Positions 37,379-47,009 of a DNA stretch of 64,000 bases are shown here, piece after piece. Position 1 is the first letter of the stretch. Each line of letters starts with the position of its first letter. The notes beneath the pieces were generated by a model, which saw only the letters and a program-made list of their open reading frames with translations, was not told the origin of the DNA and made no database searches. The DNA is from Dyadobacter jiangsuensis (GTDB taxonomy: Bacteria; Bacteroidota; Bacteroidia; Cytophagales; Spirosomataceae). Where the stretch lies: assembly GCF_003014695.1 (NCBI RefSeq), contig NZ_PYAS01000009.1:62001-126000 (forward strand), written 5' to 3'. A program made the translations under genes and the position numbers.

Positions 37379-37948
37379 TTATGCATTCTCCGCAGGTGCG
37401 GCTTCCGTTATTACGGCTTCCGCCGCTGGAATTTCAACATCTGCTGCCGCAACCTGTGCGCGTTCGGCCATCACTTCGCTTAGCGGGCGCATATTGGCCG
37501 GAATCTCCGGTTCTTTATCTTCATCCGCCGAATATGGGAACACATCGAGGATAGGCGTAAGGGTAATATCAGTTACCTCGTAAGGGATCAGGAAGTTGCG
37601 CATGCTTTCGTTGATCCGGTCGAGGGCTTGCTGGATGCCTTCCGCATTCACCAGCATATAATTCACGATTTTTTTCTCCTTACCGCTTTTTTCATCCACG
37701 GAGAAGTAAATGACCTTTGCTTTGAACCACTGTTCGCCTTCTTCATAAGAGAAGAGGTCGGCCAGGCGCATTCTGCTGATGGCCGTCACGCTGAAATCGC
37801 TGGCATCGGTGAGGATCTGCTTGTACAGCCTCGCTTCCGACTCGGTGTATGAAACTGCATCTACGAGGTAAGTCTCGTTGATCGTTTTCAACCTTCCTGC
37901 TTCATCTTCTTTTTGATACCGAATTTTTCCTAAATACCAGCTGGCCAT
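37379..37948 (-). CDS. DUF4494 family protein
   Basis: 189 residues. The first 150 residues match DUF4494, a Bacteroidota-specific cytoplasmic family of unknown role (MASWYLGKIRYQKEDEAG, LVDAVSYTESEARLYKQ, VNAEGIQQALDRINESM). The last 35 residues are rich in Ala, Glu and Val, likely disordered. The start at 37948 is supported by a full promoter match just upstream, whose transcript would start about 27 bases before it; earlier in-frame codons would lie upstream of that. Confidence 0.85.
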   Translation of the reverse strand: MASWYLGKIRYQKEDEAGRLKTINETYLVDAVSYTESEARLYKQILTDASDFSVTAISRMRLADLFSYEEGEQWFKAKVIYFSVDEKSGKEKKIVNYMLVNAEGIQQALDRINESMRNFLIPYEVTDITLTPILDVFPYSADEDKEPEIPANMRPLSEVMAERAQVAAADVEIPAAEAVITEAAPAENA

Positions 37949-37981
37949 TGTTCGTGTTGATTGGGTGAAAATTAGAGTGTG

Positions 37982-38013
37982 CAAATGTAGAGGCTGGCAC
38001 GAAAGCACGCAAA
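37982..38013 (-). promoter_or_regulatory. Bacteroidetes-type promoter for DUF4494 gene
   Basis: On the minus strand TTTG (38013-38010), 20 bases of spacer, then TACATTTG (37989-37982). Both boxes and the spacing match TTTG-N19-21-TAnnTTTG. This is one of the two best promoter matches in the window. Confidence 0.72.
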
Positions 38014-38095
38014 AAAATAACACCAGAAACTAATAATCCCCGCCCGGGGTATGCGTTCTGATACCTACTGTTTAACTTGCGTAAAATACATTGTA

Positions 38096-38728
38096 ATGAA
38101 AAAACACATTTGGTTGGCTGCAATCGTCCTTGTTGCGGCTGTAATGACAAGTTGCGGCGTGAGTCGCCAGGTTTCGGAGGCGAAGGTTTTTGGTGATTGT
38201 AAATATGATATTGCATCGGTCGATAGCGTGTACCTCGCCGGGATCGACATCCGCGAGTTCAGGAACATCAGGAGTTTCAGCGATTTCGACCTGGCCAGAT
38301 ATCCGCGCCTGGCAATGGGACTATTGAGAAAAGATGTGCCCTTAAATCTCCGGGTAAATGTGGATATTACCAACCCCACCCGCAAACGCGCGGCGATCAA
38401 CCAGCTGGAATACAAAGTACTGCTCACTGAAAGCGAGATTTTCAACGGATATTTGAGTCAGCTGATTGAAGTAATGCCGGGCACCACGCCTACGCGTGTA
38501 CCCGTAAGCCTGCAAACCAATGCCTACCAGTTACTTTCGAACGACAAAACGCGCGATCAGTTTGTGAACATGATCCTCGCCCTGACCGGCAAGTCGGATG
38601 CCAAACCATCGAAGTTTGTTGTGAAAGTGAGGCCGACGTTGGATATTGCCGGAAAGCAGGTCAATTATCCTGGTTACATTACTTTCGAAAAAGAAATAAC
38701 CAGCCAGATGATCACCGGAACACGGTAA
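38096..38728 (+). CDS. Lipoprotein with LEA-2-like domain
   Basis: 210 residues. A lipobox MTSCG places the lipidated cysteine near 20. The mature protein carries a LEA14/WHy-like beta-sandwich (about 85-195; VPLNLRVNVDITNPTRKRAAI), a fold found in stress-related proteins. Role unknown. I start at MKKHIW (38096); the longer frame lacks a signal peptide. The next gene, encoding a membrane protein, starts 34 bases on, so a small operon is possible. Confidence 0.74.
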   Translation: MKKHIWLAAIVLVAAVMTSCGVSRQVSEAKVFGDCKYDIASVDSVYLAGIDIREFRNIRSFSDFDLARYPRLAMGLLRKDVPLNLRVNVDITNPTRKRAAINQLEYKVLLTESEIFNGYLSQLIEVMPGTTPTRVPVSLQTNAYQLLSNDKTRDQFVNMILALTGKSDAKPSKFVVKVRPTLDIAGKQVNYPGYITFEKEITSQMITGTR

Positions 38729-38762
38729 GCAGGCACATTCAGTTCCCAAACACCCCTACATT

Positions 38763-40586
38763 TTGAAGCTATTTCTCGAAGATCCTCATCTGTTTGAGTA
38801 TTACAGCCTTGTTGTTGTGCTGCTGCTGCTGTTTGGAGCTACGTTTTTGATAGAAAAGATAAAGCCCTGGCGGCAATGGACCGGCATCGGCCTGATTGTA
38901 CTGCCGGTGCTCTATTTTTTTATTCTCCTCGATGCGCACCTCGTCAATATTCCCTATACCGACGATTTTAACCTGCTCGAAACCGTTCAGAAACTGCGCA
39001 ATGCGGATAGTTTTACCGGAATGCTGAAAGCGCTTTTCGAGCAGGTGAACCAGCACCGGTTTGGTTTCGAGCGGATTGTGATGCTGATCATGTTCGTGTT
39101 GACCGGCACGGTCAATATCAAAACGCAGATCATTATCGGGGATCTTTTTATGCTTGGGATAGGCTGGTTACTTTACCTGAGCTTTAAGAAGGAGGGTATT
39201 GCGTGGTACTGGTTCATTCCCGTTCCCTATATACTTTTCAATCTGGTTTACTTTGAAAACGCCTATTGGGGCATTGCAGCGCTGCAAAACACACCGCTGA
39301 TCTTTTTTGCGATGCTGACCGCCTATGGCCTCGCTCGGGCAGATGAAAAGGGTTTCCGCATCGGGCTCATTGCCGCATTGCTTACAACCTTTACGAGCGG
39401 CAGCGGCTTGCTGGCGTGGATCGTGGGAATGATCATACTGGCGTTTCAAAAGCGTTTCAAAAACCTGTTTGTGTGGATTGCGGCCAGCGCTGCGGTTTTG
39501 TTGTTCTATTTCTTTTTCGATTACCAGTTTGTCAGTTCGCCGGGCGAAAAGGTCTGGAACCATCCGTTTTTCAATGCGATCTTCGTGATGGCATTTTGGG
39601 GCAATGCCTTGTACCTCGACGTCCGGCATCCGCTCGTGCCCGTGTTTCATAAGGACATGATCGCTTGCGTCGTGCTGGGTGCCGGTATCACCTTTATTTT
39701 CGCAGTATGGGCATTGAGGATATTGCTTGCGCGCAAACCTGTTTGGTCGGACTGGTTCCTGCTGGGCACAATGATGTTCGTTATGGGTACGGGCGCAATG
39801 TTCGTTATCAGCCGGCCGATTAACAACTACGTTATGTACGGCGGTACCGTGTTTTCGAGGCGATACATGATATTCGGCGTCGTGCTGGTTGCAGCTTGCT
39901 ATGTCTGTACGGTAATTGTTTTGAAAAACTTCAAATCCTGGAAGAAACTGGTAGCCGTCGTTGCGATGCTGTTTTTTGTCGGATTGAATTTCGTGAGCTA
40001 TTTTACCTCTATCGTATCGATCCGGAAGCTGCACGACGACCTGGTGATCGATAGCTACTTCTGGAAAAACTACAAGACATTTCTGACCATCGGGGACTTG
40101 TTTACCGACATCCCGTTCTGGAACCACCCCACGCGTATGCGCGACCTGATCATCGGGCTTGAATCGGATGGAATTACGGATTTTTACCAGTTTTACGATA
40201 TGCCTGCGCAGGAAGACCTGATCCGCCAGACTGCTTCGGGAAAACCGTTCTCGGGGACTTTCGACGCGCAATCTCAATACAGAAATGGCGAAAGTAATCT
40301 TCCCGCAAAATATTTCAAGTTTTCTGTGACGCCGGAGAAGGTTCAAGAGGGAACGTTTTACATTGTCCTCGAATCAGACCGGAATACCATCGTACTCCCG
40401 GCGGTTCCCGAGGCCAATACCGTTTCCGATTTTTTACAAAAAGCCTCATATTACAGCAACAATTACCAGTACTCGCTTTATAAGGCGAAGCTTCCCGAGG
40501 GAAAATACCGTGCGTGGATCATGTCGCGCGGCGCATCCCGGAAATGGGAGTCGACTGCTACCGGAAAGCAAGTACTATTTTACTAG
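38763..40586 (+). CDS. Polytopic membrane protein, possible GT-C-type transferase
   Basis: 607 residues. Ten or more transmembrane helices over about 12-430, then a soluble C-terminal domain (about 440-607) of beta-rich character. After the second helix comes an extracytoplasmic loop with NIPYTDDFNLLE; an acidic pair in that loop is a hallmark of GT-C glycosyltransferases such as GtrII-like proteins. This suggests, but does not prove, transfer of a sugar from a lipid carrier. The only reasonable start is the TTG at 38763; no family can be named with certainty. Confidence 0.6.
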   Translation: MKLFLEDPHLFEYYSLVVVLLLLFGATFLIEKIKPWRQWTGIGLIVLPVLYFFILLDAHLVNIPYTDDFNLLETVQKLRNADSFTGMLKALFEQVNQHRFGFERIVMLIMFVLTGTVNIKTQIIIGDLFMLGIGWLLYLSFKKEGIAWYWFIPVPYILFNLVYFENAYWGIAALQNTPLIFFAMLTAYGLARADEKGFRIGLIAALLTTFTSGSGLLAWIVGMIILAFQKRFKNLFVWIAASAAVLLFYFFFDYQFVSSPGEKVWNHPFFNAIFVMAFWGNALYLDVRHPLVPVFHKDMIACVVLGAGITFIFAVWALRILLARKPVWSDWFLLGTMMFVMGTGAMFVISRPINNYVMYGGTVFSRRYMIFGVVLVAACYVCTVIVLKNFKSWKKLVAVVAMLFFVGLNFVSYFTSIVSIRKLHDDLVIDSYFWKNYKTFLTIGDLFTDIPFWNHPTRMRDLIIGLESDGITDFYQFYDMPAQEDLIRQTASGKPFSGTFDAQSQYRNGESNLPAKYFKFSVTPEKVQEGTFYIVLESDRNTIVLPAVPEANTVSDFLQKASYYSNNYQYSLYKAKLPEGKYRAWIMSRGASRKWESTATGKQVLFY

Positions 40587-40611
40587 GGCTGCCAACGCCT
40601 GCTCCTCATTT

Positions 40612-41376
40612 ATGCAAATACTTACCTACAACCTGAACGGCATTCGCGCCGCATTAAAAAACGGCCTGCTCGATTGGCTTCAAACCACGCCGGCTGATAT
40701 TCTTTGTTTTCAGGAAGTGAAGGCAACGCCTGATGTTGTCGACCTTTCGGGCTTCCGGGAGCTGGGCTACGAGCTGGCAGGCTGGCATGCGGCCGAGAAA
40801 AAGGGTTATAGCGGGGTGGCAATATTTTCCAAAATCAAGCCGGATTATGTGGTGGAGGGATGTGGTATTCCGGCCTATGATTCGGAAGGACGTGTGTTGA
40901 GAGCTGATTTCGGCGATATCACCGTGCTGAATTGCTATTTCCCGTCAGGTACCAGCGGTGACGTGCGCCAGAGCGTGAAAATGCGCTTCCTGGCCGACTT
41001 TTTTATTTGGGTTAACGAATTGAGAAAGGAGCGCCCGAACCTGATTATCTGCGGCGACTATAATATCGCGCATACTGAAATCGACATTCACGACCCGGTA
41101 AGGAACCAGAAATCGTCCGGTTTCTTACCCGAAGAGCGCGCCTGGATGACCGAGTGGTTCGCCAACGGCTACACCGACGCATTCCGTTTTATGAATCCGA
41201 CCCTGCGGCAATATTCCTGGTGGACCTACCGTGCCGGCGCTCGCGGCAATAACAAAGGCTGGCGTATCGATTACATTTCCGTAGCCGATCCCATCAAAAA
41301 CCGCATTACCGCCGCCCGCCAGTACAACGACGCCGTCCATTCGGACCACTGTCCGGTGTGGTTGGAAATTCAATAG
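40612..41376 (+). CDS. xth: Exodeoxyribonuclease III (AP endonuclease)
   Basis: 254 residues. Mg-dependent exonuclease/AP endonuclease of base-excision repair. Landmarks: TYNLNGIRAA at the start, FQEVKA (metal-binding Glu), GDYNIAH, WWTYRAGARGNNKGWRIDY and SDHCPVWLEI with the catalytic His. The start at 40612 (MQILTYNLNG) is the family start; the codon region before it overlaps the upstream membrane-protein gene in another frame and has no homologue. Confidence 0.94.
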   Translation: MQILTYNLNGIRAALKNGLLDWLQTTPADILCFQEVKATPDVVDLSGFRELGYELAGWHAAEKKGYSGVAIFSKIKPDYVVEGCGIPAYDSEGRVLRADFGDITVLNCYFPSGTSGDVRQSVKMRFLADFFIWVNELRKERPNLIICGDYNIAHTEIDIHDPVRNQKSSGFLPEERAWMTEWFANGYTDAFRFMNPTLRQYSWWTYRAGARGNNKGWRIDYISVADPIKNRITAARQYNDAVHSDHCPVWLEIQ

Positions 41377-41453
41377 GGCATTGGGGTAAATGTGTGTTTT
41401 TATAGCTGAAATGTCTGTTTACTTTTAAAGGTAGACAAACTCTTTATTAAGCT

Positions 41454-42038
41454 ATGGAATACATATGGCCAATCGTTTTGAACTTCGGTAACATGATGGA
41501 CGAAGAAGATTTCTTTCGATTCTGTCAAATTAATGAAATGGTAGATTTTGAAAGAGATTCGGCAGGGAATGTTGTTGTTCTGCCTTTATCCGGTGCCAGG
41601 GGCGGCATTATCGGAGCGCATCTTACCTGGGCACTGTCTTCCTGGAATATCGATTCGCAACTTGGAGTAGGATTCGGTTGTTCTGCTGGCTTCACACTGC
41701 CGAACAAAGCGGTGAGATCACCTGACGCATCCTGGATGACGGCCGAGAAATGGAATCAACTTTCAAGGGATGAAAAGGAACGTTTCGCTCCGGTTTGCCC
41801 GGATTTCGTTGTCGAACTCAGGCATAACGGCCATGGTTTGCAATTCCTTCTGAACAAAATGCGGGAGTACATTGATAACGGTGTTCAATTAGGTTGGCTA
41901 ATAGATCGCTTCGACAAGAAGGCCTACATATTCCGTGCGGACGGGTCAGTTGAAATAGTTGGAATTAATGCGGTACTTTCGGGCGAAAAGGTTTTGCCGG
42001 GTTTTTCACTCGACCTTCGTAAGCTACTGAAAGCTTAG
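41454..42038 (+). CDS. Uma2-family (DUF820) putative endonuclease
   Basis: 194 residues, PD-(D/E)xK fold of the Uma2/DUF820 group. PDASWMTAEKWNQL and PDFVVELRHNG provide the acidic residues, followed by KMREYIDNGVQLGWLID. Uma2 proteins are widespread but lack a proven role; many genomes hold several copies. It stands alone with no toxin, methylase or transposase beside it. Confidence 0.84.
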   Translation: MEYIWPIVLNFGNMMDEEDFFRFCQINEMVDFERDSAGNVVVLPLSGARGGIIGAHLTWALSSWNIDSQLGVGFGCSAGFTLPNKAVRSPDASWMTAEKWNQLSRDEKERFAPVCPDFVVELRHNGHGLQFLLNKMREYIDNGVQLGWLIDRFDKKAYIFRADGSVEIVGINAVLSGEKVLPGFSLDLRKLLKA

Positions 42039-42063
42039 CCTGGCATCTTAAACGTACATCATC

Positions 42064-42669
42064 TTGTTCCAATACTTCCTCATCTACAAGCCTTTCGGAA
42101 TGCTCTCGCAATTCTCACGCGAGGGCGATCATCAAACGCTGGCTGACCTCGATTTTACATTTGCCAAAGACATTTACCCGGTTGGGAGGCTGGACGCCGA
42201 TAGCGAAGGGCTTTTGTTGTTAACCAACGACAATTTCCTTAAAACGAAACTCCTTGAACCGCGCAACAGGCACACGCGTACCTATTACGTCCAGGTGGAA
42301 GGCGAGGTGACGGAAGAGGCTTGCCGGCAGCTATCCGGAGGTGTGAATATTTCCATTAATGGGAAACAATATAAAACGCTCCCCGCCGAAGTGTCGAAAA
42401 TAGCGGAGCCGGAGCTACCCGAACGCAATCCGCCGATCCGTTTCCGGAAGAATATACCTACTTCGTGGATGTCGGTTACATTGCATGAAGGCAAGAACCG
42501 GCAGGTGCGGCGGATGACGGCGGCCGTCGGTTTCCCGACGCTCAGGCTGGTGCGCTGGTCTATCGGAAAAATTTCATTAGCGGATAAAGAAATAAATTTT
42601 CCTAAACCAGGGGACGTATGGGAAGTTACGCCGAAAGAGGCTAAACTTTTTTATGAAAGGACCTTTTGA
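42064..42669 (+). CDS. RNA pseudouridine synthase, RluE/RsuA-like
   Basis: 201 residues. Isomerises a uridine in rRNA. The catalytic aspartate is in PVGRLDADSEGLLLLTND, and HEGKNRQVRRM is the conserved C-terminal motif. There is no N-terminal S4 domain, which fits RluE (23S rRNA U2457) rather than RsuA or RluB. The start must be TTG at 42064, since the sequence FLIYKPFGMLSQF is already family core. The exact target is inferred. Confidence 0.86.
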   Translation: MFQYFLIYKPFGMLSQFSREGDHQTLADLDFTFAKDIYPVGRLDADSEGLLLLTNDNFLKTKLLEPRNRHTRTYYVQVEGEVTEEACRQLSGGVNISINGKQYKTLPAEVSKIAEPELPERNPPIRFRKNIPTSWMSVTLHEGKNRQVRRMTAAVGFPTLRLVRWSIGKISLADKEINFPKPGDVWEVTPKEAKLFYERTF

Positions 42670-42695
42670 CGAGGGGATAAATCATTTGCCCTGAC

Positions 42696-42725
42696 TTGCC
42701 AAACCGGAGAGAAGGCTTAATTTTG
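42696..42725 (+). promoter_or_regulatory. Bacteroidetes-type promoter for mutS
   Basis: TTG (42696-42698), 19 bases, then TAATTTTG (42718-42725), a full match to the consensus. The transcript would start near 42732, 27 bases before the TTG start codon of mutS. It supports both this start and independent transcription of mutS. Confidence 0.72.
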
Positions 42726-42758
42726 TACAAATCCTTGTTCTTAAAATTAGGCTGATAA

Positions 42759-45353
42759 TTGGCAAAGGCACACAAAGAAACTCCGCTTAATAAACAATAC
42801 AATCAGATTAAAGCCAAATACCCCGGAGCACTGCTGCTCTTCCGGGTTGGTGACTTTTATGAGACTTTCGGAGAGGATGCGGTAAGAGCTTCCAAAATTT
42901 TGGGCATTGTGCTTACGCGCCGGAACAATGGCGGTGCGCATGAAGAGCTGGCGGGTTTTCCACACCATTCACTGGATAATTATCTGCCGAAACTCGTCCG
43001 TGCGGGCGAGCGCGTCGCGATTTGCGATCAGCTCGAAGACCCGGCTGCGGCGAAAGGGATTGTCAAGCGCGGAGTAACGGAGCTTGTTACGCCCGGGGTG
43101 TCGTTCAACGACAATGTGCTCGATATCCGCAAAAACAACTACCTGGCGGCGATACACGTCGGCAACGACGGCCTTTACGGAATCGCATTCCTGGATATTT
43201 CCACAGGCGAATTCATGGCGTCGCAGGGTAATGCGGCCTACGTGGACAAAATGCTGCAAGGCTTCGGTCCGGCCGAGGTATTGTATTGCAAAAAACACAA
43301 GCAGGAATTTAACGAGCTCTTCGGAGGGAAATACCATACTTTTCACCTGGAAGACTGGTGCTTTGGCTATGATTATGGCTACGAGCAGCTTACAGGACAT
43401 TTTCAAACGACTACATTAAAAGGCTACGGCATCGAAGCGCTGCCGATGGGAGTTATAGCGGCGGGGGTGATTTTGCATTACCTGCGCGAAACCGAGCATA
43501 AGGAAGTTGCGCATATCAGCCGCATTACGCGGTTGGAAGAAGAGAAATACGTGTGGCTCGACCGTTTCACTGTCCGTAACCTCGAACTCGTTTACCCTCA
43601 GCAGGAAGGCGGTGTGCCGCTGATCGACATTCTCGACCACACAGTGACGCCGATGGGCGCGAGGCAGCTGCGGAAGTGGATGGTATTACCGTTGAAAGAC
43701 AAAGCGCCCGTAGAGGAGCGCCTGAGCGCGGTAGCGCATTTCCTCGCGCACGAAGAGCTTCATGAATCGCTGGTAGGATGTTTCAAGCAGATCGGTGACC
43801 TGGAACGATTGATTTCCAAAGTGGCGGTGCGCCGCATCAATCCGAGGGAATTGGTTCAGCTTAAAAAATCATTGAAACAAATTGCCCCAGTAAAGGAACT
43901 GCTTACAGGTGGAATGCTGGATAAATTTGCTTCCCAGCTGGATGCGTGCGAGGCATTGGTCGATAAAATCGAGCGCGAACTTCGCGATGATGCACCCGTG
44001 CTCTCTAACCAGGGCCGCATGATTCAGAGCGGCGTGGACAGCGAGTTGGACGAATTGCACGCCATTTCGTATGAAGGCAAAGACTACCTGATCAAACTCC
44101 AGAACCGCGAGATTGAACGGACGGGCATTGGTTCGCTAAAAATTGCCTACAACAAAGTTTTTGGCTATTATCTCGAAGTCACCCACGCACATCAGAGCAA
44201 GGTTCCTTCCGATTGGATCAGGAAACAGACGCTCGTGAATGCGGAGCGATACATTACGCCGGAGCTCAAAGAATACGAAGAAAAAATCATGAATGCGGAG
44301 GACCGCATTTCGACGATCGAATTCCGGATATTCAGTGAAATCGTTCAAACGGCTTCGGAATATGTGGCTGCTATCCAGCAGAATGCACAGGTAATATCGG
44401 CGCTGGATGTGCTGAGCTCGTTTGCATTGGTTGCCCGGAAGAATAAATATGTGCAACCCGTTATCAGTGAGGGTAATGAGCTGGATATTAAGGAGGGGCG
44501 TCACCCGGTAATTGAGCAGCAATTGCCCGTGGGCGAAAGTTACGTACCAAATGACGTTTACCTCGACGACGCCAGCCAACAAATCATCATCATTACGGGG
44601 CCGAACATGGCCGGTAAGTCGGCATTGCTCCGGCAAACGGCGCTTATTGTATTGATGGCGCAAATGGGCAGTTTTGTCCCTGCCAAATCGGCTACGATCG
44701 GTCTGGTCGACAAGGTTTTCACCAGGGTAGGGGCGAGCGATAACCTCAGCAAAGGGGAAAGTACCTTCATGGTGGAAATGACCGAGACAGCGAGCATTCT
44801 CAATAACCTGAGCAGCAAAAGCCTGGTGCTGATGGATGAGATCGGGCGGGGAACAAGCACCTACGACGGCGTTTCCATCGCCTGGGCGATTACAGAGTAC
44901 CTCCATAGCCAATCCAATTGCAGGCCCAAAACGCTTTTCGCAACGCACTACCACGAGCTGAACCAGCTTGCGGAAGATTTCCCGCGCATCAAAAACTTCA
45001 ATGTGGCCGTAAAGGAAGTGGACAACAAGGTGGTTTTCCTGCGGAAGCTCAAACCGGGCGGCAGTGCGCACAGTTTCGGTATCCACGTGGCGCAGATCGC
45101 CGGTATGCCGCAGCCGATCGTCCTGCGCGCGAGCGAGATCATGCAGCACCTGGAAAAAGACCACGTGGCACACGAGCACAAGAAGCGGGTGAAGGATATT
45201 CCCAAAAACAACTTCCAGCTCAGCATTTTCGAACCGGCCGACCCGAAGCTGGACGAACTGAAAGAAAAGTTGATGCTCGTGGATGTCAACACACTATCGC
45301 CCATCGAAGCATTGCTGAAACTGAACGAGTTCCAGAAGCTTATCAAGAAGTAA
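42759..45353 (+). CDS. mutS: DNA mismatch repair protein MutS
   Basis: 864 residues, full length. Domains in order: mismatch-binding domain I with LLFRVGDFYETFGEDA (the Phe-x-Glu wedge), connector, lever, clamp, and the C-terminal ATPase. Walker A is GPNMAGKSALL and the Walker B region is LVLMDEIGRGTST; ATHYHEL is the H-loop. It recognises mispairs and recruits MutL. The start codon is TTG, preceded by a good promoter. The small MutL-binding extension of long MutS forms is present at the end. Confidence 0.98.
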   Translation: MAKAHKETPLNKQYNQIKAKYPGALLLFRVGDFYETFGEDAVRASKILGIVLTRRNNGGAHEELAGFPHHSLDNYLPKLVRAGERVAICDQLEDPAAAKGIVKRGVTELVTPGVSFNDNVLDIRKNNYLAAIHVGNDGLYGIAFLDISTGEFMASQGNAAYVDKMLQGFGPAEVLYCKKHKQEFNELFGGKYHTFHLEDWCFGYDYGYEQLTGHFQTTTLKGYGIEALPMGVIAAGVILHYLRETEHKEVAHISRITRLEEEKYVWLDRFTVRNLELVYPQQEGGVPLIDILDHTVTPMGARQLRKWMVLPLKDKAPVEERLSAVAHFLAHEELHESLVGCFKQIGDLERLISKVAVRRINPRELVQLKKSLKQIAPVKELLTGGMLDKFASQLDACEALVDKIERELRDDAPVLSNQGRMIQSGVDSELDELHAISYEGKDYLIKLQNREIERTGIGSLKIAYNKVFGYYLEVTHAHQSKVPSDWIRKQTLVNAERYITPELKEYEEKIMNAEDRISTIEFRIFSEIVQTASEYVAAIQQNAQVISALDVLSSFALVARKNKYVQPVISEGNELDIKEGRHPVIEQQLPVGESYVPNDVYLDDASQQIIIITGPNMAGKSALLRQTALIVLMAQMGSFVPAKSATIGLVDKVFTRVGASDNLSKGESTFMVEMTETASILNNLSSKSLVLMDEIGRGTSTYDGVSIAWAITEYLHSQSNCRPKTLFATHYHELNQLAEDFPRIKNFNVAVKEVDNKVVFLRKLKPGGSAHSFGIHVAQIAGMPQPIVLRASEIMQHLEKDHVAHEHKKRVKDIPKNNFQLSIFEPADPKLDELKEKLMLVDVNTLSPIEALLKLNEFQKLIKK

Positions 45354-45405
45354 CTATTTATCTCATGTTATACCAATCAATCTCCTACAACCGCTAACCT
45401 AGTTT

Positions 45406-46596
45406 ATGAAAAATTCGACCCGCTTTCAGTTGATGGCCATGATGTTCCTGCTCTATTTTGTGTGGGGTGCATGGTACGGGCAAATGAGCAAGTATATGTT
45501 TACGGAACTGGGCGCGACGGGCGTCCAGGTGGGCAATGCCTACGCGGCATTCTCCATTGCGATGATCATCGCGCCATTCTTCGTGGGTATGATCGCCGAC
45601 CGTTATTTCGCGGCACAAAAAGTGCTGGGCATATTAAGCCTTGCAGGTGCTGCTATTTTGTATGTGCTGGCGGAAGTGAAAGACCCCGACACGTTTTTCT
45701 GGGTGATCCTGGCCTACTGTATCACTTTCGCTCCGGCGATGTCGCTCACGACGTCTATCGCCATGCAGCAGGTTACCGATTCGGAAAAGGACTTTCCCGC
45801 GATTCGCGTAATGGGAACAGTAGCCTGGATCGCGGTAACCAACATCATCGGATACTATGAAATTGGCGGTACCGCATTGATTTTCAAGATTTCGATGTTT
45901 ACGGCTGCATTTCTCGGCGTTTACTCTTTCTTCCTGCCTGATACCCCTCCAAAGCCAACTTCACACACCTCTTTCTCGGATATTCTGGGTTTGGATGCGT
46001 TTAAATTGTTCAAAGACCGCTCTTTCGCGATCTTCTTTATTTCTTCGCTGCTGATCTGTATCCCATTGTCGTTCTACTACGCCATGGCAAACCCGTCGCT
46101 GACGGATTCGGGCATGACCAACGTGGAAAATAAAATGTCCCTTGGGCAGGCTTCCGAAGTTGTATTTATGTTACTGATCCCGCTGGCGTTTTCACGTTTT
46201 GGCGTGAAATGGATGCTGGTAGTAGGTCTTATTGCCTGGATCATCCGCTTCATCGGCTTCGGTTACGGCGATGCTTCCAGCGAATGGCTACTTTACCTGG
46301 CGATTGTGCTGCACGGCGTTTGCTACGACTTTTTCTTCGTTACCGGCCAGATTTACACCGACAGCAAAGCGGGCGAGCAATACCGTTCTTCGGCGCAAGG
46401 CCTGATCTCCATCGCTACTTACGGCATCGGAATGGGTATCGGTTCGTGGATTGCCGGTGTGGTGGCTGATATGTACACGGTCGACAATGTGAAAAACTGG
46501 ACGTCGATCTGGATGGTGCCGGCTGGTATTGCAGCCGTAGTACTGGTACTCTTCGTGTTGTTCTTCCGCGATAACAAGGTTAAAGCCGCAGCATGA
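45406..46596 (+). CDS. Nucleoside:H+ symporter family (MFS) transporter
   Basis: 396 residues, 12 predicted transmembrane helices, matching the nucleoside:H+ symporter branch (NupG/XapB-like) of the major facilitator superfamily. Typical segments are FVWGAWYGQMSKYMF near the start, FVGMIADRYFAAQKVLG between helices 2 and 3, and FFVTGQIYTDSKAGEQYRSS. It imports nucleosides with protons in characterised members; substrate here is inferred. It shares the sequence ATGA with the next gene. Confidence 0.86.
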   Translation: MKNSTRFQLMAMMFLLYFVWGAWYGQMSKYMFTELGATGVQVGNAYAAFSIAMIIAPFFVGMIADRYFAAQKVLGILSLAGAAILYVLAEVKDPDTFFWVILAYCITFAPAMSLTTSIAMQQVTDSEKDFPAIRVMGTVAWIAVTNIIGYYEIGGTALIFKISMFTAAFLGVYSFFLPDTPPKPTSHTSFSDILGLDAFKLFKDRSFAIFFISSLLICIPLSFYYAMANPSLTDSGMTNVENKMSLGQASEVVFMLLIPLAFSRFGVKWMLVVGLIAWIIRFIGFGYGDASSEWLLYLAIVLHGVCYDFFFVTGQIYTDSKAGEQYRSSAQGLISIATYGIGMGIGSWIAGVVADMYTVDNVKNWTSIWMVPAGIAAVVLVLFVLFFRDNKVKAAA

Positions 46597-46961
46597 AATC
46601 GTTCGTAACCATAGGCCTTCTGATATTGTCCAACGCCTTCATGACCATGGCGTGGTACGGGCATTTGAAATTCAAGGAGATGGCCTGGTTCAGTAAACTG
46701 GGGCTATTCTCCATTATCCTCATCAGTTGGGGGATAGCCCTGTTTGAATATTGTTTTCAGGTTCCTGCCAACAGGATCGGCTTCAAGGAGAATGGCGGGC
46801 CATTTTCACTGGTAGAGCTGAAAGTGATTCAGGAAGTAATCACGCTGGTCATTTTCATGGTTTTCACTTTGCTTTTCTTCAAAACAGAAACTTTCCGCTG
46901 GAACCACTTCGTCGGGTTCGTTTTCCTGGTCCTGGCAGTTTACTTCATATTCAGGAAATAA
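46593..46961 (+). CDS. DUF486 (DMT-type) small membrane protein
   Basis: 122 residues, four transmembrane helices, full-length DUF486. Diagnostic text: NAFMTMAWYGHLKFKEM, FEYCFQVPANRIGF and LKVIQEVITLVIFMVF. Related to half-size drug/metabolite transporters; no substrate is known. The start overlaps the transporter stop by four bases, so translation is coupled. Confidence 0.88.
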   Translation: MKSFVTIGLLILSNAFMTMAWYGHLKFKEMAWFSKLGLFSIILISWGIALFEYCFQVPANRIGFKENGGPFSLVELKVIQEVITLVIFMVFTLLFFKTETFRWNHFVGFVFLVLAVYFIFRK

Positions 46962-46997
46962 AAAGAGCCTGCAAGTTTCGCTTGCAGGCTCTTTTTA
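46959..46997. terminator. Bidirectional terminator
   Basis: A 17-bp perfect stem (46959-46975 with 46981-46997) around a TTTCG loop, with A and T tracts at the outer ends. It ends both the nucleoside-transporter operon and the convergent RNA-binding gene. It is the strongest terminator in the window. Confidence 0.9.
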
Positions 46998-47009
46998 CAA
47001 TGTAGTATT

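Noticed and set aside
39168-40346. Antisense open frame of 392 codons over the membrane protein
   Set aside because: The plus strand shows transmembrane helices and matches the direction of the neighbours; the antisense product is polar His/Gln-rich noise.
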